64,000 nucleotides of DNA. Origin: Enoplolaimus lenunculus. Taxonomy: Eukaryota > Nematoda > Enoplea > Enoplida > Thoracostomopsidae. Positions 49,461-58,947 of the stretch are shown here, in pieces; positions within the stretch are counted from its first letter, which is position 1; every line of letters starts with the position of its first letter. The notes below the pieces were generated by a model that worked only from the letters and a program-made list of their open reading frames with translations, was not told the DNA's origin and made no database searches. The position numbers were made by a program, and so were the translations under genes. The DNA is taken from the NCBI GenBank assembly GCA_030248215.1, contig JASANG010002001.1, positions 1-64,000 of the forward strand, read 5' to 3'.

Positions 49461-49769
49461 CATAAATTCATTGGGCTTTGAAAAATTTTAATGAAAATAT
49501 AGCAGAAACTCCGAAATTTTTAAGATTTTAGATGAATTTCGTAATTTAAATTTTCATTTCGAACAATCGCAGTATATGTGTAATGAAAAATAGCGTGATA
49601 TATATGTCATTTACATCTAATTTTTGAGCATAAAAATAATAGAATTTCGGTGGAAACGGAAACGTGCGCCGATTTTTACCGGAATCAGAAACGGATATCC
49701 GGTTACATCCTGGTAGGTTTACAAAAATTTGTTCCCCTACACAAAATGACTGCAGTCATCAAATAGGGT

Positions 49770-49982
49770 GGCACATGTAAAGATCAGGGGCGGAAAGTTT
49801 TTCTGTGGGACTACAATAGAGTAAGCTTAAGCTTTAGACTATTTTTTGCTTGGCTTAGGCTTAGGCTTAGGCTTAGGCTTAGGAATATGCTTTATTGTTA
49901 CGCTTAGGTTTAGGCTTTTAGGCGTAAGCGTAGGCTTAGGATTATGCTTATAATACTGTTGCGCCCCTCTTTACATTGTCCA
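49770..49982 (+). mobile_element. F1 element
   Basis: GGCACATGTAAAGATCAGGG to CCCTCTTTACATTGTCC, with four consecutive TTAGGC units and a second block. Flanks AATAGGGT and AATAGTTT match at 6 of 8 bases. Confidence 0.88.
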
Positions 49983-50256
49983 ATAGTTTCAGTATTAAAT
50001 TTAGGCCTATGTTAATTCTTAGGCTTAGCGAAATGTTAAATAGAGAAACCAAACGCATTTTTGTATTAAATACACAGAAAATTTTGACTTTTGGAACCGC
50101 TAACCTCGAAACACCCAATTCATTCCCAAAACAAAATATTAACCATTGATCGCTTGAAATCAGCAAAATGAAACCTTTAATTAATACCCATAAGGGAAAC
50201 TTTAAGCCAATAAAAACTTCAGTGTCCCTAACACTACCGCCTGAAAAATTACCTAG

Positions 50257-50418
50257 TGTACGCATGTTATTGTGGAAGTTGCATTAGTTCTTGCTGCTAA
50301 AAATTTAAACTTTAAAATTGAATTAAAGCACAATGTCGATCAAACATTTTGGGACCGATCGAAAGAGAACGGGGCGTATATGTGGGAATGGTTCCAGCCA
50401 ATTTTGTGCTTTTTTCCT
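50257..50418 (+). CDS. Candidate orphan exon, possible receptor fragment
   Basis: Fifty-four open codons between an acceptor-like TTACCTAG and a donor-like CCT|GTAAAC. The peptide (VALVLAAKNLNFKIELKHNV, then DQTFWDRSKENGAYMWEWF) has ordinary protein composition. It loosely recalls the start of an ionotropic glutamate or ionotropic receptor ligand-binding domain (a helix, then a LNF-x-x-E-L-type strand, then N-G-x-x-W). No partner exons were found, and a 27-codon open stretch in another frame lies just upstream. Could be a real exon, a decayed gene fragment or chance. Confidence 0.3.
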
Positions 50419-50532
50419 GTAAACGAAAAAACTAAACTGTCCTCAGCGAAAGAAAAAAATTGGTGTACCGTATTGTTTTGGTTGATGTTGCCCATATTGT
50501 AATCAATTTCATTAATACACTTTTAAACTCAT

Positions 50533-50933
50533 AGTAGAGTACAACCGGAAGTCTGCCTCCGGTTCCGGCTCCGGCAGAAAATTGGCCTCCGCCTCCGGCA
50601 CCGGTAAAATTTTTGCCGGCAATTTTGGCAGTAAACTTTTGTATATAATTTTGGTAGTAAAGTTTTGTATAATTTTGCAAAATTTATCTGTTTAGCGTGT
50701 TTCGCTTTACTTTTGTCACAATTTTCAGGAAAGAATTTCCGAAATTTCGCCGAAAATTTGCGTGTAAAATCAAACAACCTAACAACATATTAACAGATAT
50801 TGGCTAAAATTAACTAATTAAGCATCATTTTTACTACCTCATTTCTTCGCCTCAACTCCGGCACCTGGCAGGTTTTGTTGACCTCCGGCTCCAGCTCAGG
50901 GTATTTTTCACATCCGGTTGCACTCTGTTGATT
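50533..50933. mobile_element. F4 element
   Basis: Left end GTACAACCGGAAGTCTGCCT with repeated CTCCGG words; right end CATCCGGTTGCACTCTG. The middle is AT-rich and non-coding. Lies just upstream of the secreted-protein gene. Confidence 0.75.
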
Positions 50934-50985
50934 AGGTAAAACGAGTAAATAACTATCACTACTTAACTTTCATCCCACAATCATC

Positions 50986-52423
50986 ATGACAACTATATTT
51001 GATCATAATGCAATCATAAGTTGCACTGTGTTGCTATTAATTGTGTTGCAACTGCATGCTGCATGCAGTGATAAAGTTGCTTTCAACGTACTTGGCGAAC
51101 AGGGAGCGAGTTGCTACGATGCGTGTCGAACGATGCAAGGATCATGCAATTTAGAACCGTTGATGGATACGCGGGACGAAGATTTGAGGAAAGAGTTTCA
51201 GGTGAGAAAAATAGTCGCAGAACAGAAATTATGTATTGTATCGACAGAATATTTTCCAGTTAAAAACGGGTTTTCTTGGAGTACCACGATGAGGGGTAGA
51301 TGGTACTTATGTGATTCAGTTATCGTTTTATTCAGGCTCATAGCCAGCTCACTTTGCAATGGGGGCTCCACATTTTTCATGACAGGCATAAAGGAGTTTT
51401 TGACGACTTACAAATAAGGTTGAAAATTTTCTAGTGGTTGTGTCAAAATATTTCCAGGGGAAGCTAAGCCCCTGGCCATCTGTGGCTACAGGGCCGGTTC
51501 TATCGCGCTTAAGCAAACAGAGCATTGATATTTTGAGTAATCAAATAGAGTAACAGTAGTTCGCTTCCTTTTGAGTAATCAAATAGAGTAACAGTAGTTC
51601 GCTTCCTAGAGATGATTTAGGCGACAACTAGCGTGTGCTTTAACTAAGCATTATGATGTCTTTTGCTTACTGATATCGTTTGCTCGAGCTGTCTTCTAAT
51701 GATGATGCAAATCCATTCTGACAGTTGCAAGCCCGTAGCAGCCCACCTTGCTAGGGGGGGCTAAAAAATTTTCAGTAGGGGCGTTTATAAGCCTATTTAA
51801 TGACTTGCAAGCAAAGTTGAAAATTTTTTAGCAATTCAAAATTTTTTCCAGGGAGGGCTGAACGCCTGGCCCCTCTGCGCTACGAGATCGGACAGGTGGA
51901 GCTTTTGCCTGAAAACAATGCAAGTAAACCAGGGGGTTAAAAATATTGAACACAACAAGGCAAACATATCACTTTGACAAGATTCAATATATTTCGTTAA
52001 ATCTGCTGTTGTTGTCCATCTGTTCTTTAAAACTGCCGCTCCACTACTTTGTGCTTCGGAAACTTTTTGGCTCATGCAAAGATTATGGGCGGAACGTTTT
52101 TCTGTGGGACTACTATTAATGAGTAAGCTTAAGCTTTAGACTAACATTTTTACTTGGCTTCGGCCAACGTTGTTATGTAGACATTTCAGTAAATGTTTCA
52201 GGAACTGTCAATAGTTTGCGTGTACGACAAACGCCGCTGGTGGTCACGCGAGCAACCGTGTGTCGTCACAGACCCGTTGAATGGCAATTTTGGCCGCTGT
52301 CTTGGTTGGGCTGGACGGCCTAGTTTTTACGATTGCTCAGCGCGTCATCCTGGCGTCCGAAGGTTTTGCAAATGCAGTCGTAAACTGAGTTGTGGCGTTC
52401 TGGTTGATGCACCGTTTGCGTAA
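50986..52423 (+). CDS. Small secreted cysteine-rich protein, 2 exons
   Basis: Exon 1, 50986-51201 (72 codons, donor CAG|GTGAGA), joins in phase 0 to exon 2, 52202-52423 (acceptor GTTTCAG, stop TAA). Total 145 residues. Residues 1-28 are a signal peptide (ISCTVLLLIVLQLHAACS). The mature part has GEQGASCYDACRTMQGSC, a middle with CVYDKRRWW, then GRPSFYDCSARHPGVRRFCK. This cysteine spacing (G-x-x-G-x-S-C-x-x-x-C-x-x-x-x-x-x-C ... C-x-x-x-x-P-x-x-R-R-x-C-x-C) resembles the C-terminal cysteine-rich segment of the N-glycan enzyme MGAT5, here without any catalytic domain. That is an inference from the pattern, and the function is unknown. A polyadenylation signal follows at 52536. The single 1-kb intron holds two F9 repeats and an F1 remnant; further internal exons cannot be excluded. 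Confidence 0.7.
51335..51890. mobile_element. Two F9 repeats in the secreted-protein intron
   Basis: Units at 51335-51495 and 51729-51890, both with AGCCAGCTCAC or AGCCCACCTTGC starts, a CTTGCAAGCAAAGTTGAAAA-like core and a GGGCTGA/CCCCT end. Between them is a 39-bp direct duplication at 51531-51608 (TTTGAGTAATCAAATAGAGT unit). Confidence 0.68.
52069..52166 (+). mobile_element. F1 element, left half, beside an acceptor
   Basis: GGCTCATGCAAAGATTATGG, GTAAGCTTAAGCTTTAGACT and CTTGGCTTCGGCC. It lacks the array and right end, and stops about 35 bases before exon 2 of the cysteine-rich protein. Confidence 0.7.
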
Positions 52424-52535
52424 AGATCGATCATCGACAGATTTGAGAATTTTATATTAGGGTTGTAATTTTAAAAACATTTGAATGGCTGGAAATAGTA
52501 GTTTTAAAATTTAATGATGCAGGTAACAGAATGTA

Positions 52536-52541
52536 AATAAA
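52536..52541 (+). promoter_or_regulatory. Polyadenylation signal AATAAA
   Basis: A canonical hexamer 113 bases after the stop codon of the secreted cysteine-rich protein. Confidence 0.55.
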
Positions 52542-52639
52542 GCATACATTGAAAAACTGCTGGGAAACAAATATTAATTTGCGCTAATGTTTCTTAGTCC
52601 ATCGGCAGTTTTGTAGTTCACACATGTCATTATGACATA

Positions 52640-53045
52640 GGTTTGCTTTACGCTTTAGGTTTACACTTGGGTTTATAGAATTAGGCTTAGGCATACGAAT
52701 ATGCTTATACTACTGTTACTGCTCGTTGCAATACATATGTTATTTTTGTGGGGAAAGGACTTGTCCAATACTACTGCTCATAATGTTCACTTGCACACCT
52801 ATTGTTCACATAAATCAGCAAGTTTGGCCCATTTGAGCAGATCAGCTTCGAGTTCGGGTCGCTCGCTAAACTGACCTGTAGCCAGCTCACCCTTGCTAGG
52901 GGGATGCAAATTTTGGCCCACGTAAAGATTAGAGGCGGGAAGCGAATAAGCTTCAAATCAATTTTTGGTTTGGCTTTTTTGTTTCAACCGGTTAGGGTGG
53001 GGGCCAGTTTACGGGTAGTATGGGGGGTGGCTGCTCCGGCCCTGG
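52640..53045. mobile_element. F1 and F13 fragments
   Basis: An F1 right part (TTAGGCTTAGGCATACGAAT and TACTGTTACTGC) lies at about 52640-52740. An F9 scrap and an F1 left end (GGCCCACGTAAAGATTAGAG) lie at 52871-52980, followed by an F13 piece (CAACCGGTTAGGGTGGGGGC). Mutually truncated relics. Confidence 0.55.
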
Positions 53046-53942
53046 CTACGAGCCAGCTAGCGGAGAGAGCATCTGCTAACCTCTGATCCTCCACGTAAAT
53101 ACTTTTGGTTCGCCATTGCTAAGGGATCCAGGTGTTAGTTTGGAGTGGGAGCGGAGAACACAAGGCTCGACCCTGGAAATAATGCTTAAACTCAGTTTTC
53201 CAGATTTTTCCGTCTAGGAATTACCGCGATTAAATAAACATGCTATAGATTTAGTATTCTTCGTTTTTAGTATTGTAATATAGACGTATCGTTATATTTT
53301 TACTGGTTCATGTTGATATTTTTACTGGTTCATATTGATATTTTTACTGGTTCATGTTGATATTATTGTATTTATAACAGATTGCATATAAAATTAAATA
53401 AAACGAAAACTTTTATGACAACCAATTATTTCTTAATTTAACCAGCTGTTTTTATGATGCAAGAACACCTTCATTCGATAATAATTCACAGGTTGCGTGC
53501 TAAAGTGCTTTTACTTGGACATACCTTTGAGTGTAGAATATTTACATTCTAGACTCATGCTTGTTCGGAAAGCTTTATCGCACATTCTTTGGACAGCGAC
53601 CACGTAACAAACGGGTAGCAAATTAAAAACATTGTGGATAGATGAAAGAACACTGCGCACAGCTGTGCCGCAGACGCTGTTGACACTGCCGTGTAACAGT
53701 ATGTTCTTTATGTTTAACTTGTTTACTCCACGATAACAATGATTAGACTAAAATCAATATTTATCCATATATTACAACAACTGCCACACAAGTGTTATTC
53801 TGTTCGCAAATACGCGATGATTTTAGGAATTATTGTGTTCACAATACGCGGGGACTTGAGGATTACTGTGTTCGCAGTACGCGGGGAGTTTACGATAGGT
53901 ACGTTATAAAAACTAAAATAGGCAACGTGGTAGCAATATTTG
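53046..53942. other. Intergenic DNA with a 22-bp tandem repeat
   Basis: Three to four copies of ATTTTTACTGGTTCATGTTG (plus AT) lie at 53295-53365. A pair of CGCGGGGA-containing direct repeats is at about 53845-53890. A tRNA B-box-like CTCGACCCTGG near 53167 has no supporting structure. No gene recognised. Confidence 0.5.
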
Positions 53943-54141
53943 GGACCATGTAAAGATCAGGGGCGGAATGTCTTCTGTGGGAATAGAAACGATTAAGCTT
54001 AAACCTGAAGACTAATTTTTGTGTTGGCTTAGGCATAGGCTTAGGCTTAGGAGTATGCTCATTCTTACTTACGCTTACACTTATGGCGTAGGCTTAGGAA
54101 TATGCTTATAATACTCTTCCGCCCACATTCTTTACATTGGC
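53943..54141 (+). mobile_element. F1 element with a perfect 8-bp target duplication
   Basis: GGACCATGTAAAGATCAGGG to CATTCTTTACATTGGCG, flanked on both sides by AATATTTG. Interior has TTAGGC blocks with the GCTCATTCTTACTTACGC spacer. Confidence 0.93.
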
Positions 54142-54704
54142 GAATATTTGCAACCAGCGTCACCATATTGCTTCCAAATGTTACAATTATAAATCTTGTA
54201 CAACGAGACGTAAACGAAATTATACAATCTTCTATTTTACAACTACATAATCAAAATACAACACATATTATTTGCAACCTAAATGAAACCTGTTACAACC
54301 GATACCGTTAAACTACGCGTACTGCATTCCAGCTATAATATTTTGATATCACAGCGACAGCTCGATTATTCGAGGGTCGCATACTTCAAACATAGCGGAT
54401 AATCAAAGAAACCGGCTGCGCCTATCACAAGAATACAAGCGCAGCCACATACAGTTTTCTTGGAACTCCACTGATAAGGTAAGTTGTACGTTATGCATGT
54501 GCGTTTAAGAAGTGTGACTAAAGTATGTACTTAACAAGTGTCATAGTAATATAAAACAACTTAATACATGCTACATAGTTTTTGTCAACAAGAAATTACA
54601 CGTGTAAAGCCAAATTGACACAAAATGTTCTAAAAAGCAGGAGCATACACCAGGTTTTCACATGACTTTTAAATAAACCACACCGAAACTTTTGCTTGGC
54701 TGAC
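54142..54704. other. Intergenic DNA, nothing recognised
   Basis: AT-rich. A short open stretch at 54160-54311 follows the F1 end without splice or homology support. Confidence 0.4.
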
Positions 54705-54890
54705 GGCAATGGCGGATCCATGGGGGGCCCTACCACGGCCGTGGGCCCCCCAACAGCATCTCGATAAAAATTATATACCAATTTTATGGCAATAGATCGT
54801 CGTTTGTGTGTGGGTCAAAAACATGGTTATTGCCTGTGAAATTTTAGCCCCCACCCATTATGAGATCCTGGATCCGTCACTGGCTGAGAG
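54705..54890. mobile_element. F14 repeat, continuous copy
   Basis: ATGGCGGATCCATGGGGGGC, CAACAGCATCTCGATAAAAA, TTGTGTGTGGGTCAAAAA and GAGATCCTGGATCCGTCACT. The ends are short inverted repeats (GGCGGATCCA facing TGGATCCGTC). Confidence 0.7.
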
Positions 54891-54965
54891 ACAAAAGAAT
54901 CAAGTATTGAACAGTTTGGGGTTGTGTGTAGCGCCTCGCATTCCGGGTACCAGCTTGTGAGCAGG

Positions 54966-55135
54966 GCCAGAGCAGAAATCTCCCATACCCCACATTTGGG
55001 AGGGTCCTAACCGGTTTTAAGAAAAATCGCCGAAGGCTTAAAATGCGTGTGGCTTCTCGTTCGCGAGTTTGGGCCCTTCGTCCTGGAGTTTTGGGTAAAC
55101 CCCGACACCTGTCTGCTACGGCACTGGCTGTGAGA
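54966..55135. repeat. F13 repeat
   Basis: CCTAACCGGTTTTAAG, AAATGCGTGTGGCTTCTCGT and TCGCGAGTTTGG, related to 1380-1565. Confidence 0.6.
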
Positions 55136-55157
55136 CAATGAAAACGCTATAATCTAC

Positions 55158-55510
55158 AGGGTGTGACCGAATGTCCGTTTTCGGTAAATATACGGTGTCC
55201 ATTTTCATTATAGAAATAACGGAAATTTTATGTTATTTTTATGCACAAAATTAGTTATACATTATACTTAGGCTTAGGAATATGCTTATACTACTGTTGC
55301 GACCCTGTTCTATACATTGGCCAACATTTGTAAAACTCGGTTGTGTTTGCAGCAGAATAAAACTTCTTTGAAACTTTTATATTTCAACATCTGTTTTCCG
55401 TTGCTGTTATTTTTGCTATCTTTTCATCATGCACAGGGTGGAAATGGAATTATAAAATACCGGAACCGGAAATTTTAACAATTACCGGAGTCGAAACGGG
55501 AAAACAAAAA
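55158..55510. mobile_element. F7 element with an inserted F1 end
   Basis: Left end CAGGGTGTGACCGAATGTCC, inner ATAACGGAAATTTTATG and TTCAACATCTGTTTTCCG. A truncated F1 right end (TTAGGCTTAGGAATATGCTT to CTATACATTGGCC, 55265-55322) lies inside. Confidence 0.65.
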
Positions 55511-55559
55511 ACACTTGTTACCAAAAAATTCATTTTAAAGCTATACGGCGCTGTACGGG

Positions 55560-55715
55560 CAAGCCTGTAGCGGCAGGGGCTCAGCCCCCCTACAATATTT
55601 TGGGCCCCTAGAAAGTTTTCAATATCGCTTGTAAATTATTGCAAACCCTTAAATGCCTGCCCCTTCTGAAAAATGTTTAACCCTCCCTAGCAAGTTGAGC
55701 TGGCTACGGTCCTGC
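55560..55715. mobile_element. F9 repeat
   Basis: AGCCTGTAGCGGCAGGGGCT to CAAGTTGAGCTGGCTACGG. Confidence 0.65.
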
Positions 55716-56239
55716 GTACGGGTGACGGACGGCGACGGATGTAGCGCAACCTTTACTAACATGCAAATCGACAATAATGCTTTGGAACAAGTCACTATGC
55801 CCAAAATAAACAATGTAACAAAGGAACGTGTTGCGTCCAACTATCATGGATTGAATTAAAAACATATTCCAGTCCGTGACCGAAAAACAGCACGTCTATT
55901 GACGTAAACCAAACAACTTTACAACATATTACAGATATTGGCTAAGATAAACTAATTATCCAATTTCGCCTTTAGTCCGGCTCCGGCAAGTTTCGTGGAC
56001 CTCCAGCTCCGGGACTTCGTCAACAGCTGGTCACAAACAAATATCACTACTAAACAGCGACCACAAGATTTTAATCTTGGGTCGCTTATATCAAAACTTT
56101 GTGGATAATTAAACGAACTCAGGGTTTATTACCCTTTCTAGGGATATACCCCTTTTTCTCAACTTTTACTCCACAAGCATTCGCGTTTTAGTAATCCAGA
56201 TCACAGCTTTCATAGTTCGGTTAAATTATTTGCCACACC

Positions 56240-56326
56240 ATGTTTATTTGTGAAAAATTATCAATCGTTTTGTTTTTTGTCAGTTTTGTTTTAATGTTCA
56301 CGAGAGCTGAAGTGTTTCATTTTTAA
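56240..56326 (+). CDS. Possible signal-peptide ORF, unsupported gene start
   Basis: A 28-codon frame whose product MFICEKLSIVLFFVSFVLMF continues TRAEVFHF and looks like a secretory signal with a cleavage site after TRA. No donor or downstream exon could be attached, so it is either the start of an unrecognised secreted protein or chance in AT-rich DNA. Confidence 0.2.
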   Translation: MFICEKLSIVLFFVSFVLMFTRAEVFHF

Positions 56327-56494
56327 GTTGAAAGATTTGCTTTTTTTGGATACCTGTTGGTACAGTTTTGCCAGGGATTATAACCGGAATTGTAAGAATG
56401 TAAAGCTGAGAACATGAAACCAGCGAGAGTTTTGGTGCGCTTTTTGTGAACGCATCTCTGGTGTATATTCTGTATAATTGCAATATGTTTTTGT

Positions 56495-57400
56495 TGGGTT
56501 TTGGCGCCGTCCCGAATCGTTGGCAGCGCGCCAAATCAGTTATATGACAAGTTAACCAATCGTCTACTCGCAAAAAATGTAACACCGTTCGAATCGGCAC
56601 TGCAAGCTGCATCGTATGATGCATAAATTTGTTCAAGTTTTTGTCAATTTTTTGGGTCCCAAGAGAGGGCCTCGGTAGGTTAAAAAAATCGAATTTTTAC
56701 ACCTTGTTCAATGGGGCTTTACATTTTTCAGTGACTTTGCAGAGCCGTAAATGTCGCTATTATGTGCAAGGGTCTTTTCGGTTATCCTCCGCTTAGCCGG
56801 AGTTTGCCCAAAAATGGTCGGATTTTAAAAAATTTTGTATATTTGAGCCTCTCATGATATGCCCTGATCATTTCACACCCAAATTTGAAATTAAAAATTC
56901 GATTTTTTAAGGACTCAAGGTCCCACCTTGGGACCTGAAAAATTTTTGTCAAAAAGTTACCCAAATTTTATACACTATTATGCGCAGCTTGAGTTGAATG
57001 GTGTTAACTTTTCCGCAATCAGTTTCCTGGTTAGCTAGTTATGGTCAAATAACTGATTTGGCGCGCTGTTAACAATCTGTGGCAGCGCCAAATCAGTTAT
57101 TCGACCATAATTCATTTGCCACTGATTAAGAAAACTTTAACACCATTCAACTCAGCTCTGCGAGCTGCGTCGAATGGTGTATAGTTTGACTAAAACTTTT
57201 TGACAAAAAATTTTGGGTCGCAAAGGGCACACCTTTTGGGCCTTAAAAATCGAATTTTTTAAAAATTCAAATTTGGGTCTGAAATGACTATGGTAGGTGA
57301 CGAAAGCGCAAATATACAAAATTTTTTATAATGTGACCATTTTAGGACGAGCTCCGGTTGGGTTGAGGATAAGTGAAACGACCCATGGGCAAACCGCCTT
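56495..57400. mobile_element. F12 foldback element with long inverted arms
   Basis: Arms of about 290 bp at 56768-57066 and 57078-57385 face each other around a centre near 57072 (for example CCCAAAAATGGTCGGA facing TGACCATTTTAGGACGAGC, and TTATGGTCAAATAACTGATT facing AATCAGTTATTCGACCATAA). An additional partial arm copy is at 56495-56765. No ORF. Related to 2330-2960. Confidence 0.72.
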
Positions 57401-57792
57401 TCAGTGGATTTGCCAATCATTAACGATTATGACTATAAACTACAACCAGCGGATCAATCTTGGTGAGAGAAAATGAAAATTTATTTAGAAACAAAACATA
57501 AAATTTCGCATATATAAAAGCATTGATTAGTTAAGAGCATGTAAAAGCGAACAAAGCGAACTAAAACATACCTAAAACAAAGCACTTATATAATGTGAGG
57601 AGTAATCGCTGGGAATCCTTCAATTTGTCGCCCCCGTAACAGATCGGACAATTATTTTTCAAAGTGCGTCAACGCACGTCGCATTAAACGTCATCTACTT
57701 TTGAACTGGATTACATTTGAATACTTAACTCAAACAATGGCCAAAGTATAAGAATATTTTCACTGCATTTTATGCCAGTTACTGCAAACGCC
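57401..57792. other. Intergenic DNA, nothing recognised
   Basis: AT-rich with no repeat family or exon identified. Confidence 0.4.
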
Positions 57793-57994
57793 ATTAAGGG
57801 TTGCGCTATACTTTACTGCGCTGGATGCCGCAGCGGCGTCGATCGCCACAGCGCGTCGCACGTCGACGCACGCCGATATACGTTGCTAGCAAAAAAAAAC
57901 TGGCAAAATGTGTTTAATGACGGTGCGACAATGTTTAATAGACAAATTTATCGTGAGGCGGCCCGGCGTGTGGCGAGTATAGCACAGCCCTAAG
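57793..57994. mobile_element. F15 MITE (AGGGTTGCGCTATACTTT ends)
   Basis: Facing ends AGGGTTGCGCTATACTT and GAGTATAGCACAGCCCT enclose a GC-rich CGTCGA/GCGTCGCACG core and an AT-rich segment. A related fragment is at 38875-38998. Confidence 0.72.
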
Positions 57995-58231
57995 AGTCCA
58001 AAAATTGGCTTTAATAGTTGTGACTTTCCGATTCAAATTTTGTTATATTGACTTAATCAATATATTAGTCCGCAATTCGCGAGATTAAAAACTTTCACAT
58101 TAACCGTGTCGCCTATGAATGCGGTGTTGGCTCGTTTGATTAAAAACTATTAATGCGATTTCGTTTGTGCTCAAAAATATTCTTATGGTTAAAATATATT
58201 AACTGAAGATGGCGCTATATTTTTGTGACGT

Positions 58232-58365
58232 CCGGCGACGCCCGTCACCGTCCGGGGACGCCCGTCACCGTCCGGGGACGCCCGTCACCGTCCGGGGACG
58301 CCCGTCACCGTCCGGGGACGCCCGTCACCGTCCGGGGACGCCCGTCACCGTCCGGGGACGTCCAT
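58232..58365. repeat. GC-rich 20-bp tandem repeat
   Basis: About six to seven perfect or near-perfect copies of GTCCGGGGACGCCCGTCACC. It stands out sharply from its AT-rich surroundings. Confidence 0.95.
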
Positions 58366-58804
58366 CGCCGCTCCACAAAACACTTGTAGCGCCACATAGC
58401 ACAGCATATCAATTTGTAAACAAAATTTTGTTGTTTTAGGGCGTCGTCCAGTGTCAAAAGGCGCCGCGCGACAAGTACAGCAAGGACGTCAACACGGTAG
58501 GGCATTGGTGGGTCGTTTCCCCCCCAATTTTGGCTAATGCCCCCTAAATTGACTTGGTCTAAAAGTAAACAATCTTGAGTTGCAATTGTAACGGACTCCC
58601 CATACATTCTGCAAACTCCTTTGAGTACAGCGCCACGCTAATGCTATAAACGTAGGATTTTGAAAATAACAGCAGGTAGCATAGTTGTTGCCCTTGCGAT
58701 ATGACGTCATGATATGCGTATAGATTTGATTTTGGTCTCTTTTGTTGCAAACGCCGGCTGAGACAAATATTCAAACGATTTGTAGGGATCTAACACCCTT
58801 ACGG

Positions 58805-58810
58805 TTTATT
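58805..58810 (-). promoter_or_regulatory. Polyadenylation signal for the minus-strand gene
   Basis: AATAAA on the minus strand, 138 bases after the TAA stop at 58948-58950. Confidence 0.5.
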
Positions 58811-58947
58811 TAAAAATTAATCGCCAAAGAGATTATTCCTGATTGGGTCAGACATTGCATCGTTTTGATTTTGCATTACGTTTAATTGTGTAGCACTGAA
58901 TTTTGTTTGTTTCAAAGTATAAAATAAAGTTAGCTTTTTGTTTAGAT

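Larger units (their letters stand above)
48735..49712. mobile_element. F7 element containing F1b containing F8 (triple nest)
   Basis: The outer F7 ends CAGGGTGTAAACGGATAGTG and GATATCCGGTTACATCCTGG face each other, with ACGGAAACGG-type words inside. The interior is interrupted by F1b at 48878-49460, itself interrupted by F8 at 49013-49395. Confidence 0.82.
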
